The notes beneath the pieces are model-generated. The model searched no databases, was not told where the DNA came from, and was given only the letters and a program-made list of their open reading frames with translations. A stretch of 64,000 nt of DNA, taken from assembly GCA_947500435.1 (NCBI GenBank), contig CANMRV010000001.1, positions 721,270 through 785,269 of the forward strand, read 5' to 3'. The stretch is from an uncultured Flavobacteriaceae bacterium (GTDB lineage: Bacteria; Bacteroidota; Bacteroidia; Flavobacteriales; Flavobacteriaceae). Below, piece by piece: positions 8,985-17,934 of the stretch. Both the position numbers and the translations under genes were made by a program. How positions within the stretch are numbered: the stretch's first letter is position 1; each line of letters starts with the position of its first letter.

Positions 8985-9395
8985 ATGCAAAAAACTTATG
9001 TTTTATTTCTTGTACTTCTAAGTTTAATTTTTGTTCGTTGTGACACCTTTGACCCAGACGGAAATGGCAAACGCACCAGTTTTAATGGGAAAATTTTATT
9101 CAATGATAATGATGAACCTGTTGTAGGTGAAATATGGATGACTGGAATGAAAGATGATTTCCCTGCAGATAAATCCATAGTACATAAGACTTATGAGATA
9201 GATGCTAATGGTTCCTTCAACTTTAATTTTGAAGGGGATAAGGACATAGATTTTTTTATTTTTACAATTGCTGCCCAAGGTAAAAATCTGTTAGAGAATC
9301 CAGTGAAGAGCTATGAATGTATAAGTTTTAATTGTAATCGGATTTCTCCGGGATTGAATTATGATAATTATATAATTAAGGCGGAAAGGAATTAG
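8985..9395 (+). CDS. Small lipoprotein of unknown function
   Basis: The frame is open from within hmgA, but the ATG at 8985 (MQKTYVLFLVLLSL) begins a clear lipoprotein signal with lipobox IFVRC-DTF, so I start there. The mature part is about 117 residues with a beta-sandwich look (SFNGKILFNDNDEPVVGEIWM, DANGSFNFNFEGD), like carboxypeptidase-regulatory type folds. Two further cysteines near the end (YECISFNCN) may form a disulfide. Confidence 0.65.
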   Translation: MQKTYVLFLVLLSLIFVRCDTFDPDGNGKRTSFNGKILFNDNDEPVVGEIWMTGMKDDFPADKSIVHKTYEIDANGSFNFNFEGDKDIDFFIFTIAAQGKNLLENPVKSYECISFNCNRISPGLNYDNYIIKAERN

Positions 9396-9414
9396 CCCTA
9401 AATGTTGAATTCAA

Positions 9415-10374
9415 TTATAGTTGATGAATCACAAAATGAATCAAACTGGCGGCTAACTTTGCTGTTTGATTATCTCCATCATAGTTAGGATTCATTTCAG
9501 CAATATCCAAACTGATTAGCTTTTTAGAATCGATTATCATCTGAAGTGTCTCTAAGACAATGTCAGGAGAAAAACCCATAGGTGATGGAGCACTTACACC
9601 TGAAGCGTATGCAGAGGAGAACCCGTCTAGGTCTATGGTCACATAAATATGGTCTACTTCTCGAATAAAATCCAAAACAACGCGAACCACATGTTTAGCA
9701 TAATGCGTTTTGAACTTGTTGTTCTCAATATAGCTTACCCCTAAATCTGAAGCCGTTTTAAACAACACTTTGTCATTGGCATCTTTTCGAATTCCTAAAC
9801 AGAGGTATTTGAACAGAGTGCCATCTTCTTTACAGTCTTCAGCGATTTGGTAAAAAGGTGTTCCAGAATTGTTGCCGTTTTTGTTGGAGCGTAAGTCAAA
9901 ATGCGCATCGAAATTTATGATGCCTATGGTTTTGTCTTTTCCTAGGTGATTTTTTACTCCGTTGTAATGTCCGTAGGCGATATCGTGACCGCCTCCTAAC
10001 AAGATTGGAAATGAGTCTTGTTGTAATAGTTGAACAACTTTTTCAGCGAGATGGGTTTGAATATTTTCAAGTTTACCATCGATACATTCTAGAGTTCCTG
10101 CGTCAATAAGGGAAGTGCTTTTTTTGAGATGATTGGGTAGTTTGGCAAGAACTTTTCGAATCGCTTCCGGTCCGTCGAAAGCGCCAACCCTTCCTTGGTT
10201 TCGCTTAACACCTTCATCACAAGCATAGCTGAGAAATGTAAAGCTCTTTTTTGATTTCTTCGGAAGTGATTCTCGTTCAATATTGATGCATTGTACCTTT
10301 TCATGCAAATAGAGTTTCTTGCCGGACTTTCGCCCAGACCAAAATTCAGGATTTGTTTCAAGATATCTATTCAT
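9415..10374 (-). CDS. hutG: Formimidoylglutamase (arginase/agmatinase fold)
   Basis: It hydrolyses N-formimidoyl-glutamate to glutamate and formamide, the last step of the histidine pathway here. The manganese-binding arginase motifs are present: LLGGGHDIAYGHY, INFDAHFDLR and TIDLDGFSSAYASGVSAPSPMG. 319 residues is normal. Its ATG overlaps the stop of hutU by four bases (ATGA), so it is translationally coupled at the end of the hut operon. Confidence 0.92.
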   Translation of the reverse strand: MNRYLETNPEFWSGRKSGKKLYLHEKVQCINIERESLPKKSKKSFTFLSYACDEGVKRNQGRVGAFDGPEAIRKVLAKLPNHLKKSTSLIDAGTLECIDGKLENIQTHLAEKVVQLLQQDSFPILLGGGHDIAYGHYNGVKNHLGKDKTIGIINFDAHFDLRSNKNGNNSGTPFYQIAEDCKEDGTLFKYLCLGIRKDANDKVLFKTASDLGVSYIENNKFKTHYAKHVVRVVLDFIREVDHIYVTIDLDGFSSAYASGVSAPSPMGFSPDIVLETLQMIIDSKKLISLDIAEMNPNYDGDNQTAKLAASLIHFVIHQL

Positions 10375-12377
10375 ATATCAAATAAATTACTTAACAATTC
10401 ATCTTCCACTAAGTTAGGCAAAGTAACTTTTAGTTCAGGAGTGCGTTGCATTTCTCTTTTGATAGCGAATAGGGCTTCGTCATTTCTTGCCCAACCTCTT
10501 CTCGAAATGCCATTATTTACATCGTAAAACAGCATGTTTTTCAAGCGTTTTGAAGCTTCCGGTGAGCCGTCAAGTACCATTCCGAATCCACCGTTCATTA
10601 CTTCACCCCAGCCAACTCCGCCGCCATTGTGAATGGAGACCCAAGTCGCTCCTCGAAAGCTATCGCCAATTACATTATGAATAGCCATGTCTGCGGTAAA
10701 TTTACTGCCATCGTAAATGTTACTGGTTTCTCGAAAAGGGGAGTCCGTTCCACTAACATCATGATGATCCCTACCCAAAACAACCGGTGCAGAAAGTTCT
10801 CCTGATTGAATAGCTAGATTAAAGGCCTCTGCAATTTTCGCTCTTCCTTCTGCGTCTGCATATAAAATTCTAGCTTGCGACCCGACTACTAATTTGTTGT
10901 TTTCAGCTTCGCGAATCCAAGTGATGTTGTCTTGCATTTGTTGCTGGATTTCTGTAGGAGCAGTCTCTTTTATTTCTTCCATTACCTTTAAGGCAATAGT
11001 ATCTGTTTTTCTTAAATCCTCAGCTTTTCCTGATGCACATACCCAACGGAAAGGACCAAACCCATAGTCGAAACACATGGGGCCTAGAATATCCTGTACA
11101 TAAGAGGGGTACTTGAAATCGATATTGTTTTCTGCCATCACATCTGCTCCTGCACGTGAGGCTTCCAAAAGAAATGCATTCCCATAGTCAAAGAAATAGG
11201 TTCCTTTAGCGGTATGCGCGTTAATTGCAGTCGCATGTCTTCGCAAGGTCTCTTGAATTTTCACTTTGAATTCCTCTGGATTCACACTCATCAAATGATT
11301 CGATTCTTCAAACGATAATCCGATAGGATAATAACCACCAGCCCAAGGATTATGCAAAGAGGTTTGGTCAGAACCTAAATGGATAAATATATTTTCGGAG
11401 TCGAATCGCTCCCATACATCAACAACGTTCCCTATAAAGGCTAAGGAAACTACTTCCTTGTTTTGAATGGCTTTTTTGGCGCGCGATACCAATCCATCTA
11501 AATCATCTAATAATTCATCAACCCAACCTTGTTCGTGTCTTTTTTTTGCTGCAGCGGGATTTACTTCGGCGCAGATGGTTATGCATCCGGCAATATTTCC
11601 CGCTTTGGGTTGCGCGCCACTCATACCTCCTAATCCCGCAGTCAGAAATATTTTCCCTGAGGGGTTTTCGTCCTTTTTCAAAACATTTCGAAAGGCATTC
11701 ATCACAGTAATTGCTGTTCCATGAACAATGCCCTGCGGACCAATATACATATAGGAACCAGCTGTCATTTGTCCGTATTGGGTAACGCCTAAAGCATTGT
11801 ATTTTTCCCAATCATCAGGTTTTGAATAGTTGGGAATCATCATGCCATTGGTCACCACAACTCTTGGCGCTTCCATTGAAGAAGGAAATAATCCCATCGG
11901 ATGTCCCGAATAGATATGAAGCGTTTGTGAATCGGTCATAGTAGCCAAATACTGCATGGTCAAAAGGTACTGTGCCCAATTTTGGAACACGGCACCGTTA
12001 CCGCCATAGGTAATCAACTCTTCAGGATGTTGCGCTACTGCAGGGTCTAAATTGTTTTGAATCATCAACATGATACCTGCTGCCTGAATGCTCTGCGCAG
12101 GATATTCACGAATAGGTCTTGCAAATAATTCGTAATTAGGTTTGAAGCGATACATATAAATTCGACCATACCTTTTTAGTTCCTCAGCAAATTCCTTAGA
12201 AAGTGCTGCATGCCAATCTTTTGGAAAGTAACGCAGTGCATTGCGAATGGCCAATTTCTTCTCATCTAACGACAGAATATCTTTTCTTTTGGGAGCATGA
12301 TTTGCATCTAACCTATATTCCTTTTTGGGAGGAAGATTCTCTGGAATTCCCTGAAGTATTTGAGATTTAAAATCCAT
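10371..12377 (-). CDS. hutU: Urocanate hydratase
   Basis: It converts urocanate to imidazolonepropionate with tightly bound NAD. Visible hallmarks are LTAGLGGMSGAQPKAGNIAG (dinucleotide loop), YGGNGAVFQNW, FIHLGSDQTSLHNPW and the Cys-containing GPMCFDYGFGPFRWVC near the active site. The 668-residue length is the longer form common in Bacteroidota (the classical enzyme is about 550). It lies between hutI (3-base gap) and hutG (4-base overlap). Confidence 0.95.
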   Translation of the reverse strand: MDFKSQILQGIPENLPPKKEYRLDANHAPKRKDILSLDEKKLAIRNALRYFPKDWHAALSKEFAEELKRYGRIYMYRFKPNYELFARPIREYPAQSIQAAGIMLMIQNNLDPAVAQHPEELITYGGNGAVFQNWAQYLLTMQYLATMTDSQTLHIYSGHPMGLFPSSMEAPRVVVTNGMMIPNYSKPDDWEKYNALGVTQYGQMTAGSYMYIGPQGIVHGTAITVMNAFRNVLKKDENPSGKIFLTAGLGGMSGAQPKAGNIAGCITICAEVNPAAAKKRHEQGWVDELLDDLDGLVSRAKKAIQNKEVVSLAFIGNVVDVWERFDSENIFIHLGSDQTSLHNPWAGGYYPIGLSFEESNHLMSVNPEEFKVKIQETLRRHATAINAHTAKGTYFFDYGNAFLLEASRAGADVMAENNIDFKYPSYVQDILGPMCFDYGFGPFRWVCASGKAEDLRKTDTIALKVMEEIKETAPTEIQQQMQDNITWIREAENNKLVVGSQARILYADAEGRAKIAEAFNLAIQSGELSAPVVLGRDHHDVSGTDSPFRETSNIYDGSKFTADMAIHNVIGDSFRGATWVSIHNGGGVGWGEVMNGGFGMVLDGSPEASKRLKNMLFYDVNNGISRRGWARNDEALFAIKREMQRTPELKVTLPNLVEDELLSNLFDI

Positions 12378-12380
12378 TTG

Positions 12381-13631
12381 CTAATGCTTGTGTTTATCAA
12401 AAGCCAATTCCCCATTTTTCCAGACCATACAGGGTTTGAAATTGCCTTGATTGTATAAAATTTCTTGATAATTGTTTGTGTGAAAGCCTATGAAATCGGC
12501 ATTGAAACTTTCTGCCAGCTGTCCTCTGTCTTTTAAGTTCAAAGCAGCCGCGGCGCGGAAAGTTATTCCCGCTAAAACCTCTGCATTGGAAAGCTTTTCA
12601 AAAGTTCCAAGAATTGATGCCTGAGTTAGCAAATCACCCATCGGTGCGGAACCAGGGTTATGATCACTCGCGATGGCTAGTACTCCACCAGCATCAAGAA
12701 TCTCGCGTGCCGGAGTGAAATCACAACCTAAACCTATAGATGCCCCAGGTAGGGCAGTAGCGATGACATTACTATTCGCTAGAAGTTCAACTTCTTTTGG
12801 TGTACTGGCTTCCAAATGGTCTGCACTTACAGCTTCAAAGTCAACCGCAACTTGACTTCCGGAAGTTGAAAACTGGTCGGCATGAACCGTAATATCAAAG
12901 CCCATTGCCTTTGCTTTTTCGAAATATGGAGCAATTTGCTCCCCAGAAAAAGCACTTTCTTCAACAAATGCGTCTATTCTGTTTGCCAGTCCTTCTTGCT
13001 TTAACAGGGGAAATAGCTTTTCGCTTATTTCAGCCAAATATTGTTCGTGAGTCCCATCATAATCCTTTGGAAGCATATGTGCTGCCAAACAAGTCGAAAT
13101 CAAATCAGCGGAAACAACTGCATTGGTTTCTTTGATAGCTTGAAGCATTTTAAGTTCTTCATCGACAGATAATCCGTAGCCACTTTTTACTTCTATAGTG
13201 GTTACTCCGTTTTTCAAATGACGATTCGCCAATTTGGTGGTTCGTTTTATCAATTCTTCTTTGCTCGCTTTTCGAGTTTGAGTAACGGTATCCCAAATGC
13301 CACCTCCTGCTTTGGCAATTTCCAAATAGGTTTTGCCCGCATTTCGCATGGCGTAATCTTTGGCTCTAGAGCCTCCAAAACAAATATGAGTGTGGGAATC
13401 AATCAATCCGGGAAGACAGGTGTGATTTCCTTTTAGCTCATGAATTTCTATGCCTTCGGAACGCTTAGCTAGGTCATCAAAGTTTCCGATAGTTTTTATT
13501 TTTCCATCTTCAACTATGATTCCACCGTCTTCTATAATGTGAAGTTGACTATCTGAAATGGCTCCCTTTAAGGATAGTCCCGTCATGGGAATGATTTGTT
13601 TGAAGGGGCCTATAAGTCTTTTTTTGCTCAT
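12381..13631 (-). CDS. hutI: Imidazolonepropionase
   Basis: It hydrolyses imidazolonepropionate to formimidoyl-glutamate. Amidohydrolase motifs are LIDSHTHICFGG (metal-binding HTH), ITVHADQFS and ALASDHNPGS-type active-site loop (ASDHNPGSAPMG). 416 residues is normal. Second gene of the hut operon, 78 bases after hutH. Confidence 0.94.
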   Translation of the reverse strand: MSKKRLIGPFKQIIPMTGLSLKGAISDSQLHIIEDGGIIVEDGKIKTIGNFDDLAKRSEGIEIHELKGNHTCLPGLIDSHTHICFGGSRAKDYAMRNAGKTYLEIAKAGGGIWDTVTQTRKASKEELIKRTTKLANRHLKNGVTTIEVKSGYGLSVDEELKMLQAIKETNAVVSADLISTCLAAHMLPKDYDGTHEQYLAEISEKLFPLLKQEGLANRIDAFVEESAFSGEQIAPYFEKAKAMGFDITVHADQFSTSGSQVAVDFEAVSADHLEASTPKEVELLANSNVIATALPGASIGLGCDFTPAREILDAGGVLAIASDHNPGSAPMGDLLTQASILGTFEKLSNAEVLAGITFRAAAALNLKDRGQLAESFNADFIGFHTNNYQEILYNQGNFKPCMVWKNGELAFDKHKH

Positions 13632-13644
13632 ACTTTCTTAATTT

Positions 13645-13674
13645 GCTTTACGCTTTACGCTTTACGCTTTACGC
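13645..13674. repeat. Heptamer tandem repeat (gctttac, four units) between hutH and hutI
   Basis: Four perfect units of gctttac followed by gc fill the hutH-hutI gap. A loosely related stretch, gcgtatggcgcgtagcgatatgcgtatagcg, follows at 13672-13704. Confidence 0.85.
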
Positions 13675-13709
13675 GTATGGCGCGTAGCGATATGCGTATA
13701 GCGTTGAAT

Positions 13710-15290
13710 TCAATATACTTCAAATTCATCAGAGTGTTTCGTCTTCAAAGAGATTTTCTCTTTTTCTCCGATTTCATTAATCAAATGAAGTATGGTCTTG
13801 TCTTTTATCATTTGAATGCCCATTTCAATGTCATCTGCAAAAACCCGATCCTTATCTGCAAAAGCTACTTTTTTACGGACTTCTTTATGGATTTCTTCCA
13901 AGAAAATTCCTGATTTCATGGGTTTACGGAATTCAAAAGCTTGGGCTGCTGTTAGAAGTTCAATTGCCAATATTTTTTCAACATTACCAATTACTTGGAG
14001 TGCTTTTCTACCTCCTATGGAACCCATACTGACATGGTCCTCTTGTCCGAGAGAAGTAGGTATGCTATCTGCGCTGGATGGAAAACACAAGCCTTTATTC
14101 TCACTTGCCAAAGCAGCGGTGGTATATTGGAGAATCATGTAGCCGGAGTTGATTCCCGTATCTTCCATGAGTAATTTAGGTACTCCGGGACTGTTACCTT
14201 CCAATGCCAAATAAATACGACGGTCTGAAATATTTCCAATTTCAGAAGCTGCTAGACAGGCATAGTCTAAAGCCATCGCGAGCGGTTGCCCATGAAAGTT
14301 ACCACCACTAATAGTGAGTTCTTCATCTATGATTACTGGGTTATCCGTAACAGAATTCAATTCAACTTCAACTAATTCTTTCAAATGCAACCAGGCATTG
14401 CGAGAAGCACCATGCACTTGTGGAATACAGCGCAGCGAATAGGGGTCTTGCACGCGTTCGCAATCAATGTGGTCTTCCATGATTTCCGAACCTTTCAAGA
14501 GTCGTTTTACTCTTTTGGCAACATGTATGTTTCCTTTGAAAGGACGTAGGGCTTGAAGCTCATTGAAAAACGGTCTGACCGAACCCTGCAACCCTTCAAT
14601 CATCATTGCTCCAATTACATCTGCTTGGGAAAGACAAGAATGTAGCTTCTCAACCACTTTGACGGCATGAGCCGCGATAAACTGTGTGCCATTGATCAAT
14701 GCAAGCCCTTCTTTGGGACCTAATTCTAGAGGTTCGAGATTGTATTTTCTGAAGAAGCTTGGCGTGTCATAAGTTTTTCCTTGGTGTTCGATTTTACCAA
14801 GTCCAATTAAGGGAAGAAATAAATGCGAGAGCGGCGCCAAATCACCGGAAGCACCCACAGAGCCTTGTGAAGGTACAACCGGAATAGCATCATTTTCGAT
14901 ATGCCAAATAATTCGGTCTAAGGTGGTTTCTGCGATTCCTGAAAATCCCTTTGCTAAAGATTGCGCCTTTAGAATTAACATCAATTTTGCAATCTCTTTA
15001 CCAATAGGGTCACCCACACCAACACTATGACTTTGTAAAATATTTGTTTGTAAAATTGTGGTTTCTTCTTTGGATATTTTGGTCGTGCATAAAGGACCGA
15101 ACCCGGTGTTGATACCGTAAACGGGATGTCCTTTTTCAACAATATTTTGAACTATTTGCCAGCTTGCTGTTATTTTTTTTCTGGTCGCTTCGGTCAAATT
15201 TACTTTGGTCTTTCCCGAAGAAATAGTCAATGCAGTGCTTGCAGTCAGCCAATCTTCTCCGAAATTAAAACTTGTGGGTGCTGAAATCAT
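13710..15290 (-). CDS. hutH: Histidine ammonia-lyase
   Basis: It deaminates histidine to urocanate, the first step of the pathway. The MIO cofactor is formed from the Ala-Ser-Gly in SQGSVGASGDLAPLSHL (near residue 145), and YGINTGFGPL is the N-terminal family signature. NPVIIDEELTISGGNFHGQPLAMALD is the second active-site block. 526 residues is typical. First gene of the hut operon and divergent from a LysR regulator. Confidence 0.95.
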   Translation of the reverse strand: MISAPTSFNFGEDWLTASTALTISSGKTKVNLTEATRKKITASWQIVQNIVEKGHPVYGINTGFGPLCTTKISKEETTILQTNILQSHSVGVGDPIGKEIAKLMLILKAQSLAKGFSGIAETTLDRIIWHIENDAIPVVPSQGSVGASGDLAPLSHLFLPLIGLGKIEHQGKTYDTPSFFRKYNLEPLELGPKEGLALINGTQFIAAHAVKVVEKLHSCLSQADVIGAMMIEGLQGSVRPFFNELQALRPFKGNIHVAKRVKRLLKGSEIMEDHIDCERVQDPYSLRCIPQVHGASRNAWLHLKELVEVELNSVTDNPVIIDEELTISGGNFHGQPLAMALDYACLAASEIGNISDRRIYLALEGNSPGVPKLLMEDTGINSGYMILQYTTAALASENKGLCFPSSADSIPTSLGQEDHVSMGSIGGRKALQVIGNVEKILAIELLTAAQAFEFRKPMKSGIFLEEIHKEVRKKVAFADKDRVFADDIEMGIQMIKDKTILHLINEIGEKEKISLKTKHSDEFEVY

Positions 15291-15307
15291 ATACCTTGGT
15301 TTTGGAG

Positions 15308-15334
15308 TATTAAAATTACACCTTACCTTTAATA
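15308..15334. promoter_or_regulatory. Putative LysR operator between hutH and its divergent regulator
   Basis: An inverted repeat tattaaa (15308-15314) / tttaata (15328-15334) with a 13-base spacer lies in the 79-base divergent gap. It contains T-N11-A geometry, as expected for LysR sites. Confidence 0.4.
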
Positions 15335-15369
15335 ATTACCAATACCATTTTTATATATATCCAATGCTT

Positions 15370-16260
15370 ATGAGTTATCAATTGGAGTTGCGACATTTCA
15401 AATATTTTATGGCCGTGGCTGAAGAATTGCATTATCGAAAAGCAGCGGAACGACTTTTTATTTCTCAGCCAGGTTTGAGTAGGCAAATCAAACAAATGGA
15501 GGAAATTTTAGACGCGCAATTGCTCATTCGAAGTAAAAAGAAAGTTTCCCTTACCCCAGCAGGAGAATACTTAAGAGGGGAATTGGAATTTGTTTTGAAC
15601 CACTTGGAATTAACAAAAAAGCAATTAAAGCTTATTAATGAGGGCAGTTCTGGAGAGCTTCGTATCGGGTTTTTGGGTTCGGCAATGCAGAGTATTGTAC
15701 CCAAATTATTGGTAAAGCTTCAAGATGTCTATCCGAATATTAGAACTAGCCTTGATGAACTTTCGAATCATGCGCAGGTGAATGCTGTTTTGAAAGACAA
15801 GCTCGATCTGGGTTTTGTCCGGTTAGCAAGGGTACCCGAAGAGTTAAATATAAAACCAGTTTTTGACGATTCTTTTTCAGTGGTTCTACCTGAGAATCAT
15901 CCCTTGGATTCGAAATCATTCAAAGGAATGAAGCAGCTAAAGGAGGAGAGTTTTATTCTTTTCTCGCAAGATTACAGCCCTTTGTATTATGATAAGGTAA
16001 TGAGCATTTGTGAAGATGCCGGATTTACCCCAAAGGTTTCTCATCGGTCGGTACATGCGCAGACGATTTTTACCTTAGTTGAAAATAAATTGGGTATCGC
16101 CATAATTCCGACTTCACTTCAATATGGTTTTGATTTGAATGTGAAATTTATCGAGCTTAAAAAAATCAAGCAACGAGCTCAATTATCGGTCATCTGGAAA
16201 AAAGATAATCGAAACCCTGTACTTAAGCATGGAGTGAATTTGCTGTTGAACAAGTCTTGA
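15370..16260 (+). CDS. LysR-family transcriptional regulator
   Basis: The true start is at 15370 (MSYQLELRHFKYF) or six bases earlier at 15364; the open frame upstream runs into hutH. Residues 1-60 are the winged HTH (FMAVAEELHYRKAAERLFISQPGLSRQIKQME). The rest is the periplasmic-binding-like effector domain (GELRIGFLGSAM). Its divergent position suggests it regulates the hut operon, with urocanate or histidine as plausible effector; this is inference from position only. Confidence 0.88.
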   Translation: MSYQLELRHFKYFMAVAEELHYRKAAERLFISQPGLSRQIKQMEEILDAQLLIRSKKKVSLTPAGEYLRGELEFVLNHLELTKKQLKLINEGSSGELRIGFLGSAMQSIVPKLLVKLQDVYPNIRTSLDELSNHAQVNAVLKDKLDLGFVRLARVPEELNIKPVFDDSFSVVLPENHPLDSKSFKGMKQLKEESFILFSQDYSPLYYDKVMSICEDAGFTPKVSHRSVHAQTIFTLVENKLGIAIIPTSLQYGFDLNVKFIELKKIKQRAQLSVIWKKDNRNPVLKHGVNLLLNKS

Positions 16261-16298
16261 TTCGTTTCGTAATATCCTAAATTTGCAATTGAAAAAGT

Positions 16299-16859
16299 AT
16301 GGCTATGATTTTTGATTTAATAAAAAGAAGACGATCAGTCTTTCCTTCCACATATATTGACAAACCTATTGCAAAGGCCGACATCGAGAAGATTTTGGAA
16401 GCAGCGAATTGGGCTCCAAACCATAAAAAAACCGAACCTTGGCGTTTTAAGGTTTTGCAGGGTGCTTCCCAAGAACGACTAGGCAAGTTTTTATCTGAAA
16501 AATATCAGGAGGTAGATTCAAAACCCAAGCAGATAAAGGTTAGAAAGTTATTGGAAAATCCGAAGAAAGCAGGGGCGATAATTGTAATATGTATGCAGCG
16601 TGACGCCAACGAATGTGTTCCGGAATGGGAGGAAGTCGCTGCAACTGCAATGGCCGTTCAAAACATGTGGCTTTCCTGTACCGAATTAGGAATCGGAAGT
16701 TATTGGAGCTCACCCGGACTCATAAAACATATGGATGAATTCTTCGACCTAGAAGAAGGGGAAAAGTGTTTAGGCTTCTTTTATATGGGTTACTATGATT
16801 CGGAACTTCCTGAGGTCACCCGTCGTCCAATTGAGGATAAAGTAATTTGGATGGATTAG
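16299..16859 (+). CDS. Nitroreductase family protein (FMN-dependent)
   Basis: The N-terminal IKRRRSVFPSTY and the EAANWAPNHKKTEPWRF block are the FMN-binding signatures of the YdjA-like nitroreductase branch. WSSPGLIKH and the C-terminal GYYDSELPEVTRRPIEDKVIW are also typical. 186 residues is family size. Physiological substrate unknown. The tail overlaps the convergent membrane gene by four bases. Confidence 0.88.
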   Translation: MAMIFDLIKRRRSVFPSTYIDKPIAKADIEKILEAANWAPNHKKTEPWRFKVLQGASQERLGKFLSEKYQEVDSKPKQIKVRKLLENPKKAGAIIVICMQRDANECVPEWEEVAATAMAVQNMWLSCTELGIGSYWSSPGLIKHMDEFFDLEEGEKCLGFFYMGYYDSELPEVTRRPIEDKVIWMD

Positions 16860-17890
16860 TTTGAAATCTTGTTCAAATTGTTATTTACCTTCGTTAGAAA
16901 TCTATTCTTCTCGTCTATATGAACTAAAAGAATATCGCATTCTTCTGTAAAACCATACATTTTTTCAATGGTTTGTCTTTTTGTGAAATAAATGACAATA
17001 TTGTGATTTGAACTTTCTTTACTAATACCTAGATTTCCAATTTCTAATTCTTCGGAATTCAATTCTTTTGAGAAACCTTCGATTTTGTCGATTTCAATAA
17101 GTGGAATGGTTATGTCGGCAATAAGTCCGTTTTTTAAAATCAGTTTTTCATGAGTTAACACAGATGGCCTTTTTATAAGTGCCTTGATATGCGCAATAAT
17201 ACTAAAGGCAGAATAAATACTTAGTCCGGTTAAAATCCAAGCAGCAATTGGACTCCACTTCATAAGTAAAATATGAAAAGCATAGGTTTCAATACTAATT
17301 ACCAATAGGAAAGCTCCTGCCAACGCGATACTTGCATTTTCTTTGTACTTGGTGAATTCGGTACTTTCTAACTTTTTCCGTTTCCAACAGAAAAAAGCAT
17401 AGTACATCATAGTAATCTCTGTAGCGAAAAGAGAAGCATATCTGGATTTGCCAAACAATTCTTGTGAACTAATTTTGCTAAGGGAATGGAAGTCAAAAGT
17501 TTGATTGGAATTCGCACGGAAGGCTCTTATCCCTTTGCGAATTTTAAACAATAAGAAAGTGAATATGAATAATTCGACAACTGGTAGCACATAACTTTTC
17601 AAATACCCTAAATGTTCTTGTCCGCTTTCAGGTATCAAAAAAGTAGCTATAATTATTCCCCCGATGAAAAAAGGAATTGCTCTTAGTTTTGGAATTTTAC
17701 TTTTAAAAGCTATGAGCAAAAACAAAAGCGGAGCTGTTAAAACCAAATCATAAGTAATAGCATTTGCAAGTTCCGGATGTTCCCTTAGAAGCGGACTTAA
17801 GGTAAGGTCTATCGAAAAAAGGATGACTAATAGTGGTAATCCATAGTTCAAAAGTACTATTATATCAATTTTATATAACCTCATAAACAC
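16856..17890 (-). CDS. Multipass membrane protein of unknown function
   Basis: At least seven hydrophobic helices are visible in the first 240 residues, followed by a soluble tail of about 90 residues (LILKNGLIADITIPLIEIDKIEGF...) that resembles a PH-like or bPH beta domain. No catalytic motif is seen. It sits alone between a nitroreductase and a serine hydrolase. Confidence 0.65.
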   Translation of the reverse strand: MFMRLYKIDIIVLLNYGLPLLVILFSIDLTLSPLLREHPELANAITYDLVLTAPLLFLLIAFKSKIPKLRAIPFFIGGIIIATFLIPESGQEHLGYLKSYVLPVVELFIFTFLLFKIRKGIRAFRANSNQTFDFHSLSKISSQELFGKSRYASLFATEITMMYYAFFCWKRKKLESTEFTKYKENASIALAGAFLLVISIETYAFHILLMKWSPIAAWILTGLSIYSAFSIIAHIKALIKRPSVLTHEKLILKNGLIADITIPLIEIDKIEGFSKELNSEELEIGNLGISKESSNHNIVIYFTKRQTIEKMYGFTEECDILLVHIDEKNRFLTKVNNNLNKISN

Positions 17891-17934
17891 TAATTTATTA
17901 GTTATTAAAAGAGACGTTCAATTCATTTAGAAAC

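Noticed and set aside
10371..15290. Reverse-strand ORFs inside the hut genes (for example 13816-14142, 11467-11724)
   Set aside because: They are shadows of well-conserved enzymes.
15205..15363. Upstream extension of the LysR ORF
   Set aside because: It overlaps hutH and encodes no LysR-like sequence; the HTH begins after 15370.
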